DNA of 64,000 nt. Source: Oxalobacteraceae bacterium UBA6018 (GTDB lineage: Bacteria; Pseudomonadota; Gammaproteobacteria; Burkholderiales; Burkholderiaceae_D). Numbering within the stretch: the stretch's first letter is position 1; every line of letters starts with the position of its first letter. The notes beneath the pieces are model-generated. The model was not told the origin of the DNA, did no database searches, and saw nothing but the letters and a program-made list of their open reading frames with translations. Both the position numbers and the translations under genes were made by a program. Shown here piece after piece: positions 26,868-39,639 of this stretch. The stretch spans positions 1 through 64,000 of the forward strand of contig DIZW01000110.1 of assembly GCA_002428015.1 (NCBI GenBank). Direction: 5' to 3'.

Positions 26868-27359
26868 ATGAATAAACTGCTTGCCACCCTGATCGCCGGT
26901 CTGTTCGCCACCTCGGTCTACGCCCAGACCCCTGCTGCCACCACCGTGCCTGCCACCCCGGCTGTCGCCAAAGCTGAAGTCAAGGCCGACAAGGAAGTCG
27001 CCAAGGCCGAAGAGAAAGAAGCCAAGGCGGATGCCAAGGCTGACGACAAGTCCAGCAAAGCCGCCGCCAAGGCATCGAAGAAGAAAGCCAAAGCCCACGC
27101 CAAGGCCGCCAAGAAGCACGCAGACGCAGACGCAGCCGTCGCCAAGGCCGATCCAGAAGACAAGATGAAGGCAGAAGCGAAGGCCGAGAAGAAAATCGCC
27201 GGCGCCGACCTGAAGGCCGAGAAGACCATGATCAAGGCCGATGCCAAAGCCGAGAAGGCCGCTGTCGATGCGTCCGCCACCAAGGCGACCGCAGCTGCCA
27301 AGACCGTCGAGAAGAAAGCCGACGCCGCGGCTGAAGTGAAGAAAGCCGCTGCGAAGTAA
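26868..27359 (+). CDS. Exported lysine/alanine-rich protein of unknown function
   Basis: A 163-residue protein with a clear Sec signal peptide (MNKLLATLIAGLFATSVYA, cut before Q20). The mature part is almost entirely Ala, Lys, Glu and Asp in irregular heptad-like runs such as 'AKADAKADDKSSKAAAKASKKKAKAHAKAAKKHADAD', suggesting a long charged alpha-helix. Related low-complexity proteins are common in Oxalobacteraceae but I know of no function. A ribosome-binding site (aaaaagg) precedes the ATG, a -10-like TATAGT lies at 26745-26750, and a terminator follows, so it is a single-gene unit. Composition is like that of the SWIB and H1-like proteins, but those have no signal peptide. Confidence 0.8.
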   Translation: MNKLLATLIAGLFATSVYAQTPAATTVPATPAVAKAEVKADKEVAKAEEKEAKADAKADDKSSKAAAKASKKKAKAHAKAAKKHADADAAVAKADPEDKMKAEAKAEKKIAGADLKAEKTMIKADAKAEKAAVDASATKATAAAKTVEKKADAAAEVKKAAAK

Positions 27360-27391
27360 TTAGTACCAAGAGCAACAAGCCTGTAGTACCG

Positions 27392-27434
27392 ACAGCGCCT
27401 TCCAGCCACAAGCCGGACAGGTGCTGTTTTCTTT
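27392..27434 (+). terminator. Rho-independent terminator after the Lys/Ala-rich exported protein gene
   Basis: ACAGCGCCT (27392-27400) pairs with AGGTGCTGT (27419-27427), one G-T mismatch. An inner stem TCCAGC/GCCGGA extends the hairpin, and TTTTCTTT follows. It ends the plus-strand gene and lies downstream of the convergent parC. Confidence 0.75.
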
Positions 27435-27506
27435 GGGGGCGCGGTTTTCGCGTCTGGCGCGATTGCGGGGCGGGGCCGCCGCTGTGAGCGGCCCCGCCTC
27501 CGCCCC

Positions 27507-29822
<2,316 letters not shown>

Positions 29823-29874
29823 GGTTCTTCAGTGGCGGTTCGCCGTTGCCGCCGCGCGGCGGCAACGGGCTTAT

Positions 29875-31872
<1,998 letters not shown>

Positions 31873-32032
31873 ATCAGAATTCTTTATGCGGATGCCTGCG
31901 CATTCTATCTTGTCGAGCGGAAAAGGATCGGATTGTGCCGCGATACGACAGCTTGCCAATATGGATATTTCTGGGTAGATTCAGGCAGCGTGGATGGACC
32001 GGCGCTTCGTTACTCTTTAAGCATGAGCAAAT

Positions 32033-32872
32033 ATGTACTACTTCAAATATCCTTTCGGCGTGCGCCTGATCGGTTTCGCCCCCGCCGAGGCGGCCCAGCT
32101 GGCGGCCGCGCTGGCCCACCCGCCGGCCGCCGCCCGCGGTGGGCCGGGCTATTCTTGCCTGCTTGACGAGAGTTTGCAAGACCCTGACTTCTACATCGGC
32201 AACGGCGACGACGTCAAGGCGCTGGCCGCCCTGGTGGCGCTGGCGCCCGGCCCGACCCAGCCGGCGCTGGTGCTGGGCGGGGGCGCGCCGGCCGACCTGC
32301 CCTACATGCAGCTGGCGCGTCCGCTCGACGTGGAGGCGCTGCACGCGGCGCTGGCCGAGCTGGCGGCCACCCGCGCCGACGCGCTGGCCCATACGACCGC
32401 GCGCGGCATCCCCGTCATTCCCGAGCGGCGGCGCAAGGCCAGGCTGGACCTGGACCTGACCGATCCGGCCCAGTACGCGGCGCGGCGGCGCGCCCCGCCC
32501 AACGGGGCCGTGCTCATCGTCGACAAGGGCGGGGCCCTGCGCGACCACGTGGCCAAGCTGATGGCCTCGCGCCGGGTCGCCATCGAGTGGACCGACAGCG
32601 CCGCCACCGCCGCGCGGCTGTGCGAGGAGACGCCGGTGTCTGTGCTGATCATCAACACCTCGACCCCGCGGATCGACCCCTACGCCCTGTGCGCGGCCAT
32701 CAAGTCGCGCCCGGAGGCGGCGCGCACGGCGGTGGTGCTGATGGTCAGCGAAGCCTGTCCCTACGACGCGGTGCGCGGGCGCGCGGCCGGGGTGCGCGGC
32801 GTGCTCGACAAGCCGGTGCGCGACCGCCACCTGCTCGGCGCGCTGAAGAAGCTGCTGTCGATGGGGCACTGA
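32033..32872 (+). CDS. Protein with a C-terminal degenerate response-regulator receiver domain
   Basis: A 279-residue cytosolic protein. Residues about 160-275 have the CheY-like fold pattern ('GAVLIVDKGGALRDHVAKLMASRRV', 'TPVSVLIINTSTPRIDPYALCAAIKS', 'GVRGVLDKPVRDRHLLGALKKLL'). However, the acidic pair is reduced to one Asp (VDKG), and the phospho-accepting Asp is replaced by Asn (IINTS). It should therefore not be phosphorylated in the normal way. The N-terminal 150 residues, beginning 'YYFKYPFGVRLIGFAPAEAAQLAAAL', match no family I recognise. An alternative start is not evident. It is divergent from parE. Confidence 0.65.
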   Translation: MYYFKYPFGVRLIGFAPAEAAQLAAALAHPPAAARGGPGYSCLLDESLQDPDFYIGNGDDVKALAALVALAPGPTQPALVLGGGAPADLPYMQLARPLDVEALHAALAELAATRADALAHTTARGIPVIPERRRKARLDLDLTDPAQYAARRRAPPNGAVLIVDKGGALRDHVAKLMASRRVAIEWTDSAATAARLCEETPVSVLIINTSTPRIDPYALCAAIKSRPEAARTAVVLMVSEACPYDAVRGRAAGVRGVLDKPVRDRHLLGALKKLLSMGH

Positions 32873-32965
32873 GGGGCGGAAGACAGGACGGTTTTTTTTG
32901 CCGTTTTTAATCGTGCGGGGAGCTTGCCGGGCTATATTTGAGCCGTACAAACATTTCCCCTGACG

Positions 32966-33916
32966 ATGTCCGACCAACAACCTCCGGATTCCCCCAAAGC
33001 CCCGCGCGTGCCCGACCGCCGCGCCAGCGAGGCGCGGCCGCGCTACCAGAAGCACGACGACACCCCGCTGGCGCTGGCGCGGCGCGTGCTGGCCTCGCGC
33101 TGGCGCGCCGTGCGCGACAAGATCGGGCGCGACTTCATGCGGCGCACCCTGCGCATCGGCGTGTCGGCGCGCATCTTCCACCCGGAGCCGGGGGCGACCG
33201 GGCTGCGCAGCAAAAACCTGCAATACCTGGAGGAGTCGATCGCCCAATGGGTCATGTCGCGCGACGTGCTGGTGTTCATGATCCCGACGGTCAATACCAA
33301 CGGCCTTCTCCATCCCAGCAACATCACCATGCGCCACTACGCGCGTCACCTGGACGGGCTGGTGCTGCAGGGCGGGGCGGACGTCTCGCCCCAGACCTAT
33401 TCCGAGGCGCCCACCCGGCCCGAGTGGAACGGCGACCGCGCGCGCGACGTGTACGAGCTCGAACTGCTGCATGAATTCGTCGACGCCGGCAAGCCGGTGC
33501 TGGGCATCTGCCGCGGCTGCCAGCTGATCAACGTGGCCTTCGGCGGCACCCTGTACCAGGACGTGGCCACCGACGTGCCGGCCGCCCAGGCCCACGTGCA
33601 CACCGACTACGACGCGCACCGGCACGCGATCACGTTCCCGCCCGGTTCCACCCTGGGCGGCATGTTCCCCCAGGCCCAGCGGCCGCTGGTCAATTCGATC
33701 CACCACCAGGCCGTCAAGGAGCTGGGCCGCGATATCCGCGTCGAGGCGATGTCCGACCCGGACGGCATCGTCGAGGCGATCCGCTACCTGCGCGCCGATT
33801 TCGTGATGGGGCTGCAGTGGCATCCGGAGTTCCACCGCGCCGGCGGGCGCGAGCTGCTCGACTGCACGCCCATCCTCGACGAGTTCCTGCGCTCGGCCCG
33901 CGAGACCCGGTTTTAG
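32966..33916 (+). CDS. Class I glutamine-amidotransferase-like hydrolase (gamma-glutamyl-GABA hydrolase/PuuD type)
   Basis: A 316-residue protein with a 60-residue basic N-terminal extension followed by a peptidase C26 domain. 'LRIGVSARIFHP' opens the fold, 'LDGLVLQGGADVSPQTY' carries the family glycines, the nucleophile is Cys182 in 'VLGICRGCQLINVAFGGTLYQD', and the histidine of the triad is in 'GLQWHPEF'. 'VNSIHHQAVKELG' is also conserved. PuuD-type enzymes hydrolyse gamma-glutamyl amides. It converges with a YbdK-type ligase gene, a possible functional link through gamma-glutamyl chemistry (inference). The 116 bp between them contain a small inverted repeat, CGTGCC-GCCA-GGCACG. Confidence 0.88.
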   Translation: MSDQQPPDSPKAPRVPDRRASEARPRYQKHDDTPLALARRVLASRWRAVRDKIGRDFMRRTLRIGVSARIFHPEPGATGLRSKNLQYLEESIAQWVMSRDVLVFMIPTVNTNGLLHPSNITMRHYARHLDGLVLQGGADVSPQTYSEAPTRPEWNGDRARDVYELELLHEFVDAGKPVLGICRGCQLINVAFGGTLYQDVATDVPAAQAHVHTDYDAHRHAITFPPGSTLGGMFPQAQRPLVNSIHHQAVKELGRDIRVEAMSDPDGIVEAIRYLRADFVMGLQWHPEFHRAGGRELLDCTPILDEFLRSARETRF

Positions 33917-34032
33917 ATAGGCGTGCCGCCAGGCACGTTGCTGCGCTCGGCTCGAAACCCCCACTCAGGCAGGCGGGGCCGCACGCCGGCAAGCCCTCAA
34001 GCCAGAAAGCCGTCCAGCCCGCGCGGCGGCCG

Positions 34033-35154
34033 TCAGCGCACGCCGCGGAAGCGCTCGATCGCCGCGTGCACCATGCCCTCGGCGCTGCCCTCGTGCTGGT
34101 ACTGGCGGCGCAGGTAGGTCGCGTCGCTGACATCCTCGGCCACCGCCGTCAGGTGGCGCAGGGCCGCGCCGCTGCCGTGGCGCTCGCCGTAGGGCGCCAT
34201 GGCGCGCAGGCTGGCCAGGATGTCCTCGCGCAGCGACATCGATTCGTAGCTCTTGGGGTGGGTAATGGTGCCGTCGAGCCCGAAACGGCAGGCCTGGAAG
34301 CGGTTGAAGTTGTACACCAGGTAGTCGTCCTCCACGGGCGGCTCCTCGCGCCGCTCCAGCAGGTAGGCGCACAGGGCCTGCAGATAGCCGGCCAGGGCGG
34401 CGGCGCGTTCCACCGTCAGCGGGGTGTCGCACACGCGCAGCTCGATGGTGCCGAACTCCGGCTTGGGCCGGATGTCCCAGTAAAAATCCTTCATGCTGCG
34501 AATGATGCCGGTCGCTTCCATCTTGGCGAAGTAGACGTTGGCGAACTCGTCCCAGCTGAGCGTGAACGGCGCCCGCCCGCTCATCGGAAAGGCGAACACG
34601 GAATTGAGGCGGGCCGAGTCGAACAGGCTGTCGTGGCCCTGCACGAACGGCGACGAGGCCGACAGCGCGATGAAGTGGGGAATGTAGCGGTTGAGCGAGT
34701 GCAGCAGGAACATGGCGTCGTCGCCCGAGGCGCAGCCGATGTGCACGTGCTGGCCGAACACGGTGAACTGCTTGGCCAGGTAGCCGTACAGCGAGGACAG
34801 TTCGCGAAAGCGTTCCTTGGAGAAGATCTTCTGCTCCGACCAGTGCTGGAACGGGTGGGTGCCGCCCCCGCACAGCCCGATGTTGAGCTGGTCGGCGGCG
34901 GCCACCAGGGTGTCGCGGATCTCCAGCAACTGGCCCAGCAGCGGCTGGTGGGCCGAGTGCACGCTCGAATTAATCTCGATCATGCTCTCGGTGATCTCCG
35001 GGGTGACGTTGCCGGGGAAGGGCTTGCGGTTGAGCAGGTGCAGCAGGTCGGGGCTGGCGGCGGTCAGGTTGAAGTCCGACAGGCTCACCAGTTGCAGTTC
35101 TAGCTCGACGCCGAAGGTCAGCGCCTGCGATTGGGCAAACGGTTCGAGGGGCAT
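34033..35154 (-). CDS. ybdK: Carboxylate-amine ligase, YbdK family (GCS2)
   Basis: A 373-residue member of glutamate-cysteine ligase family 2. E. coli YbdK has weak gamma-glutamylcysteine ligase activity. Landmarks are 'TFGVELELQLVSLSDFNL', 'ITESMIEINSSVHSAHQPLLGQL', 'GGGTHPFQHWSEQKIFS', 'FGQHVHIGCASGDDAMFLLHSLNRYIPHFIALSASSPF' in pattern and 'GTIELRVCDTPLTVERAAALAGYLQ'. The start is one base after the stop of the frameshifted antiporter gene, so the two formed an operon. The physiological substrate is unknown; a peptide-bond-forming role with the nearby glutamine-amidotransferase-like hydrolase is possible but unproven. Confidence 0.9.
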   Translation of the reverse strand: MPLEPFAQSQALTFGVELELQLVSLSDFNLTAASPDLLHLLNRKPFPGNVTPEITESMIEINSSVHSAHQPLLGQLLEIRDTLVAAADQLNIGLCGGGTHPFQHWSEQKIFSKERFRELSSLYGYLAKQFTVFGQHVHIGCASGDDAMFLLHSLNRYIPHFIALSASSPFVQGHDSLFDSARLNSVFAFPMSGRAPFTLSWDEFANVYFAKMEATGIIRSMKDFYWDIRPKPEFGTIELRVCDTPLTVERAAALAGYLQALCAYLLERREEPPVEDDYLVYNFNRFQACRFGLDGTITHPKSYESMSLREDILASLRAMAPYGERHGSGAALRHLTAVAEDVSDATYLRRQYQHEGSAEGMVHAAIERFRGVR

Positions 35155-35155
35155 C

Positions 35156-36335
35156 TCAGGTCTCCGAGGTTTCGCGCGCCAGCAGCAGGGCGCGCTGGAT
35201 GATGACGGGGCCGAACACTTCCAGCAGCATCGTCACCGCCGCCATCGCCTCGAGCTCCTCGGCCACGTCGACCCCGCGCAGGCGCGCGTGCTCGAGCAGC
35301 AGGATCACGAACACCGACACGGGCACCAGCGACACGCCGGTCAGCACCCCCTTGCGCCAGGAGATCCCGGACAGGTGCGAAAACATCGTCACGGCCAGCG
35401 TCTTGGCCAGCAGGCGCGCCGCGATCACGGCCAGGGCCAGCGCGCCGCCGGCCATCACCTTGTCCCACTGCAGGGTCGAGGCGGCGTACAACGAACAGCA
35501 GCACGGTCAGCACTTCGCCGAGCGCGCCGAAGTTGCGCTGCGCCTGGCTGAAGGCGACGCGCCGGTGGCGCGCCGTCAGGCCGAACGCCAGGGTGGCCAC
35601 CACCGGCGAGAGCTGGGCGCTGTAGGTGATGGCCACCAGCAGGATCACCGCCAGCGCGAAGCCGACCGTGGCGTCCTGCGCCAGGTTGCCCAGGCGCCGC
35701 AGCAGGGCCGGCACCACCACCCCGAAAATGGCGCCGGAGGCGGCCGAGGTCAGCAGCGCCACCAGGCTGTTGAGGGTGGCGTCGCCCAGGTCCTCGGAGT
35801 TGTGGAAGATCCAGAAGCCGACCACCACGTTGAAGGCGAACACGGCCAGCACGCAGTTCAGCGCCGACAGGTGCAGCACCCTTTCGGTGACCTGGCCGGA
35901 GCTGCGCATCTCGTTGATCACCCGCACCACCGTGGCCGGCGAGGTCGCCATCGACAGGGCGGCCATCATCAGCGCGGTCATGACGGCGATGTTGAAGGCG
36001 GTGGCGACCAGGTAGATCGCCACGAAGGTGGCCAGCGCCTCGGCCAGCGCGGCCGCGCCGAACCAGGGGTTGGTGCGCAGCCAGCGCAGGTTGATGCGGT
36101 AGCCCAGTTCGAACAGGATCAGGCCGAAGGCGACGTCGGCCAGCACCAGGGCGGGGCCGCCTTCGGCCGGCGGCAGCACCCCGAGCTGGCTGTTGGCCAG
36201 GGCGAAGCCGACCAGGCCGTAGAAGCTGATGCGTGGCAAGCTGGTCAGGCGCTGGCCGAACTCGCCGGCCAGCCAGGCGATGCAGATCGCCACGGGCCAG
36301 GAAAGATTCGTCAAGATCGTTAGCAGGTCCGGCAT
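35156..36335 (-). pseudogene. Cation:proton antiporter (CPA2/KefB-like membrane domain), disrupted by a single-base frameshift
   Basis: From the Met at 36335 (aaagga upstream), about 280 residues read as a CPA2 antiporter membrane domain: 'LAGEFGQRLTSLPRISFYGLVGFALANSQLG', 'FGLILFELGYRINLRWLRTN', 'MATSPATVVRVINEMRSSGQVTERVLHLSALN' in pattern. At about 35486-35493 the frame changes: LTVLLFV is followed by nonsense (VRRLDPAVGQ), while another frame continues YAASTLQWDKVMAGGALALAVIAARLLAKT to a normal end at 35156. Removing one base from the GTTGTAC stretch restores a protein of about 392 residues. Either a real mutation or a sequencing error. No regulatory RCK domain is present. Confidence 0.8.
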
Positions 36336-36463
36336 GTTGTCCTTTCGGTCGTCTGGAGCAAAGTGCCGGCCGATTCTACAAGACGCGCCGCTGCGCACGA
36401 TTGTTCGGCTTGAATTTATCGCAAGCTGATTGGAATGTTAATGTTGTTGCGCGGGCGTCTGAT

Positions 36464-37633
36464 CTACTTGCTGAGCAGGCGCATGGCGCGCTCCAGGCCG
36501 TCTATGGTCAGGGGAAACATGCGTTGATTCACAATCTGTTTAATGATGGAGATTGACTGCCGGTATTGCCACGCCCCTTCAGGCTCGGGGTTGAGCCACG
36601 CAAATTTCGGAAAGGCATGGCAAAAGCGCGCCAGCCAGTCGGCGCCCGCTTCCTCGTTGTTGTACTCGACCGAGCCGCCCGCCTGCAGGATTTCGTAGGG
36701 GCTCATGGTGGCGTCGCCCACGACAATCAGCTTGGTGTCGGGTGAATATTTGCGCAGGACGTCCCAGGTGGCGAAGCGCTCGGCATGGCGGCGCCGGTTG
36801 TCCTTCCATAGGTAGTCGTAGACGCAGTTGTGGAAGTAGAAGAACTCCATGTTCTTGAACTCGCTGCTGGCCGCCGAGAACAGCTCCTCGGTGCGCGCGA
36901 TGTGGTCGTCCATGCTGCCGCCCACGTCGAGCAGCATCAGCACCTTGATGTTGTTGCGCCTTTCGGGCTGCATGCGGATCTGCAGGTAGCCGGCGTTGCT
37001 GGCCGTGGCGCGGATGGTATCGTCCAGCGCCAGCTCCTCGGCGGCGCCGTCGCGCGCGAACTTGCGCAGGCGCCGCAGCGCCAGCTTGATGTTGCGGGTG
37101 CCCAGCTCGCGCCCGCTGTCATAGTCGCGATAATTGCGCTGCTCCCACACCTTGACCGCGCTGCGCTGGCGCCCGGCGCCGCCGATGCGGATGCCCTCCG
37201 GGTTGGTGCCGCCATGGCCGAAAGGCGAGGTGCCGCCGGTGCCGATCCACTTGCTGCCGCCTTCGTGGCGCGCCTTCTGTTCCTTGAGCAGCTCGGCCAG
37301 GCGCGCCATCAGCTTGTCGTAGCCAAATTTCTCCAGCTCGGCCTTCTGCTCGGGCGTCAGCGCGCGCTCCATGCGCTTGACCAGCCAGTCCAGCGGCACC
37401 GCCGCCTCGCCCTCGAACAGGGCGTCGATGCCGTGGAAGTACTGGCCGAAGGCGCGGTCGAACTTGTCGAAGTGGGCTTCGTCCTTCACCAGCACCAGGC
37501 GCGCCAAGTAGTAGAAATCGTCCAGCGACATCCCGATGATCTGGCGCTCCAGCGCTTCGAGCAGGGTCAGCAGTTCCTTGATCGAGACCGGGATTTTCGC
37601 GTCCTTCAGCGAAAAAAAGAAGTCGATCAGCAC
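36464..37633 (-). CDS. VWA domain-containing CoxE-like protein
   Basis: A 389-residue protein of the DUF/CoxE-like group, with a von Willebrand A domain in the C-terminal half. The metal-ion site appears as 'MLLDVGGSMDDHIARTEELFSA' in pattern, a D-x-G-x-S variant of the canonical DxSxS, then 'VVGDATMSPYEIL'. The N-terminal half is basic and glutamate-rich ('SGRELGTRNIKLALRRLRKFA'). Such VWA proteins work with MoxR-type AAA ATPases as chaperone-like or metal-inserting pairs. A MoxR gene lies in the same operon, separated here by a GNAT gene; the start is one base after the GNAT stop. The client is unknown. Confidence 0.88.
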   Translation of the reverse strand: MLIDFFFSLKDAKIPVSIKELLTLLEALERQIIGMSLDDFYYLARLVLVKDEAHFDKFDRAFGQYFHGIDALFEGEAAVPLDWLVKRMERALTPEQKAELEKFGYDKLMARLAELLKEQKARHEGGSKWIGTGGTSPFGHGGTNPEGIRIGGAGRQRSAVKVWEQRNYRDYDSGRELGTRNIKLALRRLRKFARDGAAEELALDDTIRATASNAGYLQIRMQPERRNNIKVLMLLDVGGSMDDHIARTEELFSAASSEFKNMEFFYFHNCVYDYLWKDNRRRHAERFATWDVLRKYSPDTKLIVVGDATMSPYEILQAGGSVEYNNEEAGADWLARFCHAFPKFAWLNPEPEGAWQYRQSISIIKQIVNQRMFPLTIDGLERAMRLLSK

Positions 37634-37634
37634 G

Positions 37635-38228
37635 TCAGTCCCGGTTCAGGTGGCGCCCAAGGCGCTCTTCGAGCCGGGCGCGCGCGTCCGGCCATTCGTC
37701 GCGCAGCATGCTGTAAAAGACGGCGTCGCGCACGCTGCCGTCGCGGCGCAGGCTGTGGTGGCGCAGCACGCCGTCCTTTTTCGCGCCCAGCCGTTCGATG
37801 GCCGCCTGCGAGACGAGATTGATGCCGTCCGTGCGCCAGCCCACCACCGCGCAGCCGAGCTTGTCGAAGGCGTGCGCGAGCAGCATCAGCTTGCAGGCCG
37901 TGTTGACGTGGCTGCGCTGGATGCGCCTGGCGTACCAGGTCCAGCCGATCTCGACCCGGTCGGCCGGCGCCACGATGTCGTGGTAGCTGGTGCTGCCCAC
38001 GACCAGGCCGGTGGCGGCCTCGATCACCGCGAACGGCTGGCGCTCGGGCATCGCCAGCGCCTTGGCGATGTACTGCTCCACGTCCTGCGGCTCGGGCACC
38101 GAGGCGAAGCGCAGCGTCCACAGCTGGCCGTCGCGCGCGGCCTCGCGCAGGCCGTCGGCGTGGGCGGGGGCCAGCGGCTCGAGGCGCACGCCGTCGCGCG
38201 CCAGGGTGACCGGTTCGACCTTGATCAT
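37635..38228 (-). CDS. GNAT family N-acetyltransferase (RimJ/RimL-like)
   Basis: A 197-residue acetyltransferase of the ribosomal-protein-alanine acetyltransferase-like group (Acetyltransf_3). 'VTLARDGVRLEPLAPAHADGLREAARDG' opens the domain, 'IGWTWYARRIQRSHVNTACKLMLLAHAFDKLGCAVVGWRTDGINLVSQAAIERLGAKKDGVLR' follows in pattern, with the usual 'N..S..AIERLG...EG.LR' ending. Its start overlaps the moxR stop (ATGA) and its stop is one base from the VWA gene, so it belongs to the moxR-VWA operon. Whether it modifies one of these partners or is a passenger is not known. Confidence 0.88.
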   Translation of the reverse strand: MIKVEPVTLARDGVRLEPLAPAHADGLREAARDGQLWTLRFASVPEPQDVEQYIAKALAMPERQPFAVIEAATGLVVGSTSYHDIVAPADRVEIGWTWYARRIQRSHVNTACKLMLLAHAFDKLGCAVVGWRTDGINLVSQAAIERLGAKKDGVLRHHSLRRDGSVRDAVFYSMLRDEWPDARARLEERLGRHLNRD

Positions 38229-39085
38229 CGATTGTTCCTCGCCATGAGCATGATGCGTTCGAACAGGTGTACGTCCTGCTCGTTCTTGAGCAGGGCGCCG
38301 TGCAGCGGCGGCGCGCCGCCGCCCGCGCCGAAGCCGCGCAGCGCTTCCGGACCAATATCGTCGGCCATGAGCAGCTTGAGCCAGTCCAGCAGTTCCGAGG
38401 TGGACGGCTTCTTCTTCAGGCCCGCCACCTCGCGCACCTCGTAGAAGGTGTTGAGCGCCTGGGCCAGCAGCTGCTGCTTCAGGTGGGGGTAGTGCACCAT
38501 GACGATCCTGGCCATGGTGTCGCGGTCGGGGAAGCGGATGTAGTGGAAGAAGCAGCGGCGCAGGAAGGCGTCGGGCAGCTCTTTCTCGTTGTTGGACGTG
38601 ATGATCACCAGGGGCCGGTGGCGCGCCACGACCATTTCACGCGTTTCGTAGACGAAGAACTCCATCCGGTCCAGCTCACGCAGCAGGTCGTTGGGGAACT
38701 CGATGTCGGCCTTGTCGATCTCGTCGATGAGCAGCACCACCGGCTCGGGCGCGGTGAAGGCCTGCCACAGCACGCCCTTGACGATGTAGTTGTGGATGTC
38801 GCGCACGCGCTCGTCGCCGAGCTGGGAGTCGCGCAGGCGCGAGACGGCGTCGTACTCGTACAGCCCCTGCTGGGCCTTGGTGGTGGACTTGATGTGCCAC
38901 TGCATCAGCGGCATGTTCAGGGCGGCCGCCACTTCCTCGGCCAGCATGGTCTTGCCGGTGCCCGGCTCGCCCTTGATCAGGAGCGGACGTTGCAGGGTGA
39001 GGGCGGCGTTGACCGCCAGTGTCAGGTCGTCGGTGGCGACGTAGCTGTCGGTGCCGGCGAAGCGATGCGTGGTGTTTGCTTGCAT
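38225..39085 (-). CDS. MoxR family AAA ATPase
   Basis: A 286-residue AAA+ ATPase. Walker A is 'IKGEPGTGKTMLAEEVA' (residues about 38-54), Walker B 'VVLLIDEIDKADIEFPNDLL' and sensor 1 'PLVIITSNNEKELPDAFLRRCFFHYI', in pattern. The C-terminal lid domain ends 'LLKNEQDVHLFERIM'. MoxR ATPases remodel partner proteins, usually with a VWA protein encoded in the same operon, as here two genes downstream. The start at 39085 gives the common short form; the reading frame extends 69 bases upstream without a better site. A 211-bp divergent region separates it from the cytochrome genes. Confidence 0.92.
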   Translation of the reverse strand: MQANTTHRFAGTDSYVATDDLTLAVNAALTLQRPLLIKGEPGTGKTMLAEEVAAALNMPLMQWHIKSTTKAQQGLYEYDAVSRLRDSQLGDERVRDIHNYIVKGVLWQAFTAPEPVVLLIDEIDKADIEFPNDLLRELDRMEFFVYETREMVVARHRPLVIITSNNEKELPDAFLRRCFFHYIRFPDRDTMARIVMVHYPHLKQQLLAQALNTFYEVREVAGLKKKPSTSELLDWLKLLMADDIGPEALRGFGAGGGAPPLHGALLKNEQDVHLFERIMLMARNNR

Positions 39086-39296
39086 GGAGGGACCCGGTTG
39101 GAGGCGGCTGGTAGTGAAGTATACGCCAGAACGGCGCGCCATTCTGGTTGCCACTGAGGAAGTGGACGAGGGTGTTTAGTTGGGTTACACTCGCAGGTTG
39201 ATAGTGCAAAAGGCATGCACAATTCATAGCATGACTGTAGGGATGTGCCCGTATTTCCGAATTTGCGGTATCCGATTACCACTAACCATCGCCACC

Positions 39297-39629
39297 ATGA
39301 AAAAACTCTTCGCACTTCTCGTGCTTGCCAGCGTCGCCAATGTGTCCGCCGCCGCGGACGTCGTCGGCAATGCCAAGAACGCCAAGATTGAACAATGTGT
39401 CGGATGCCATGGCATTCCTGGCTACAAAGCGACTTTCCCCGAAGTCTTCCCAGTGCCTATGCTGGGCGGGCAAAACGCCAAATACATTGAAAACGCGTTG
39501 AATGCCTACAAGAAGGGCGACCGCAAGCATCCCTCGATGCACGGCGTGGCAGCGAACCTGAGCGATCAGGACATCGCCGACGCCGCCGCCTACTATTCGC
39601 AGCAAGTACCGGCCACCGCGCAGAAATAA
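39297..39629 (+). CDS. Small exported cytochrome c (class I type)
   Basis: A 110-residue periplasmic c-type cytochrome. A Sec signal peptide (residues 1-19, cut after SAA) precedes a single heme-binding motif CVGCH (Cys34-Cys37-His38). A likely sixth ligand methionine lies in 'HPSMHGVA'. The end 'LSDQDIADAAAYYSQQ' is typical of cytochrome c553/c4-like domains. The ATG at 39297 is used because it begins the signal peptide; the open frame runs 117 bases further upstream. It is ten bases from a second, similar cytochrome gene, and the two probably form an electron-carrier pair. The partner oxidase or reductase is not in the window. Confidence 0.92.
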   Translation: MKKLFALLVLASVANVSAAADVVGNAKNAKIEQCVGCHGIPGYKATFPEVFPVPMLGGQNAKYIENALNAYKKGDRKHPSMHGVAANLSDQDIADAAAYYSQQVPATAQK

Positions 39630-39639
39630 GGACTGATTG

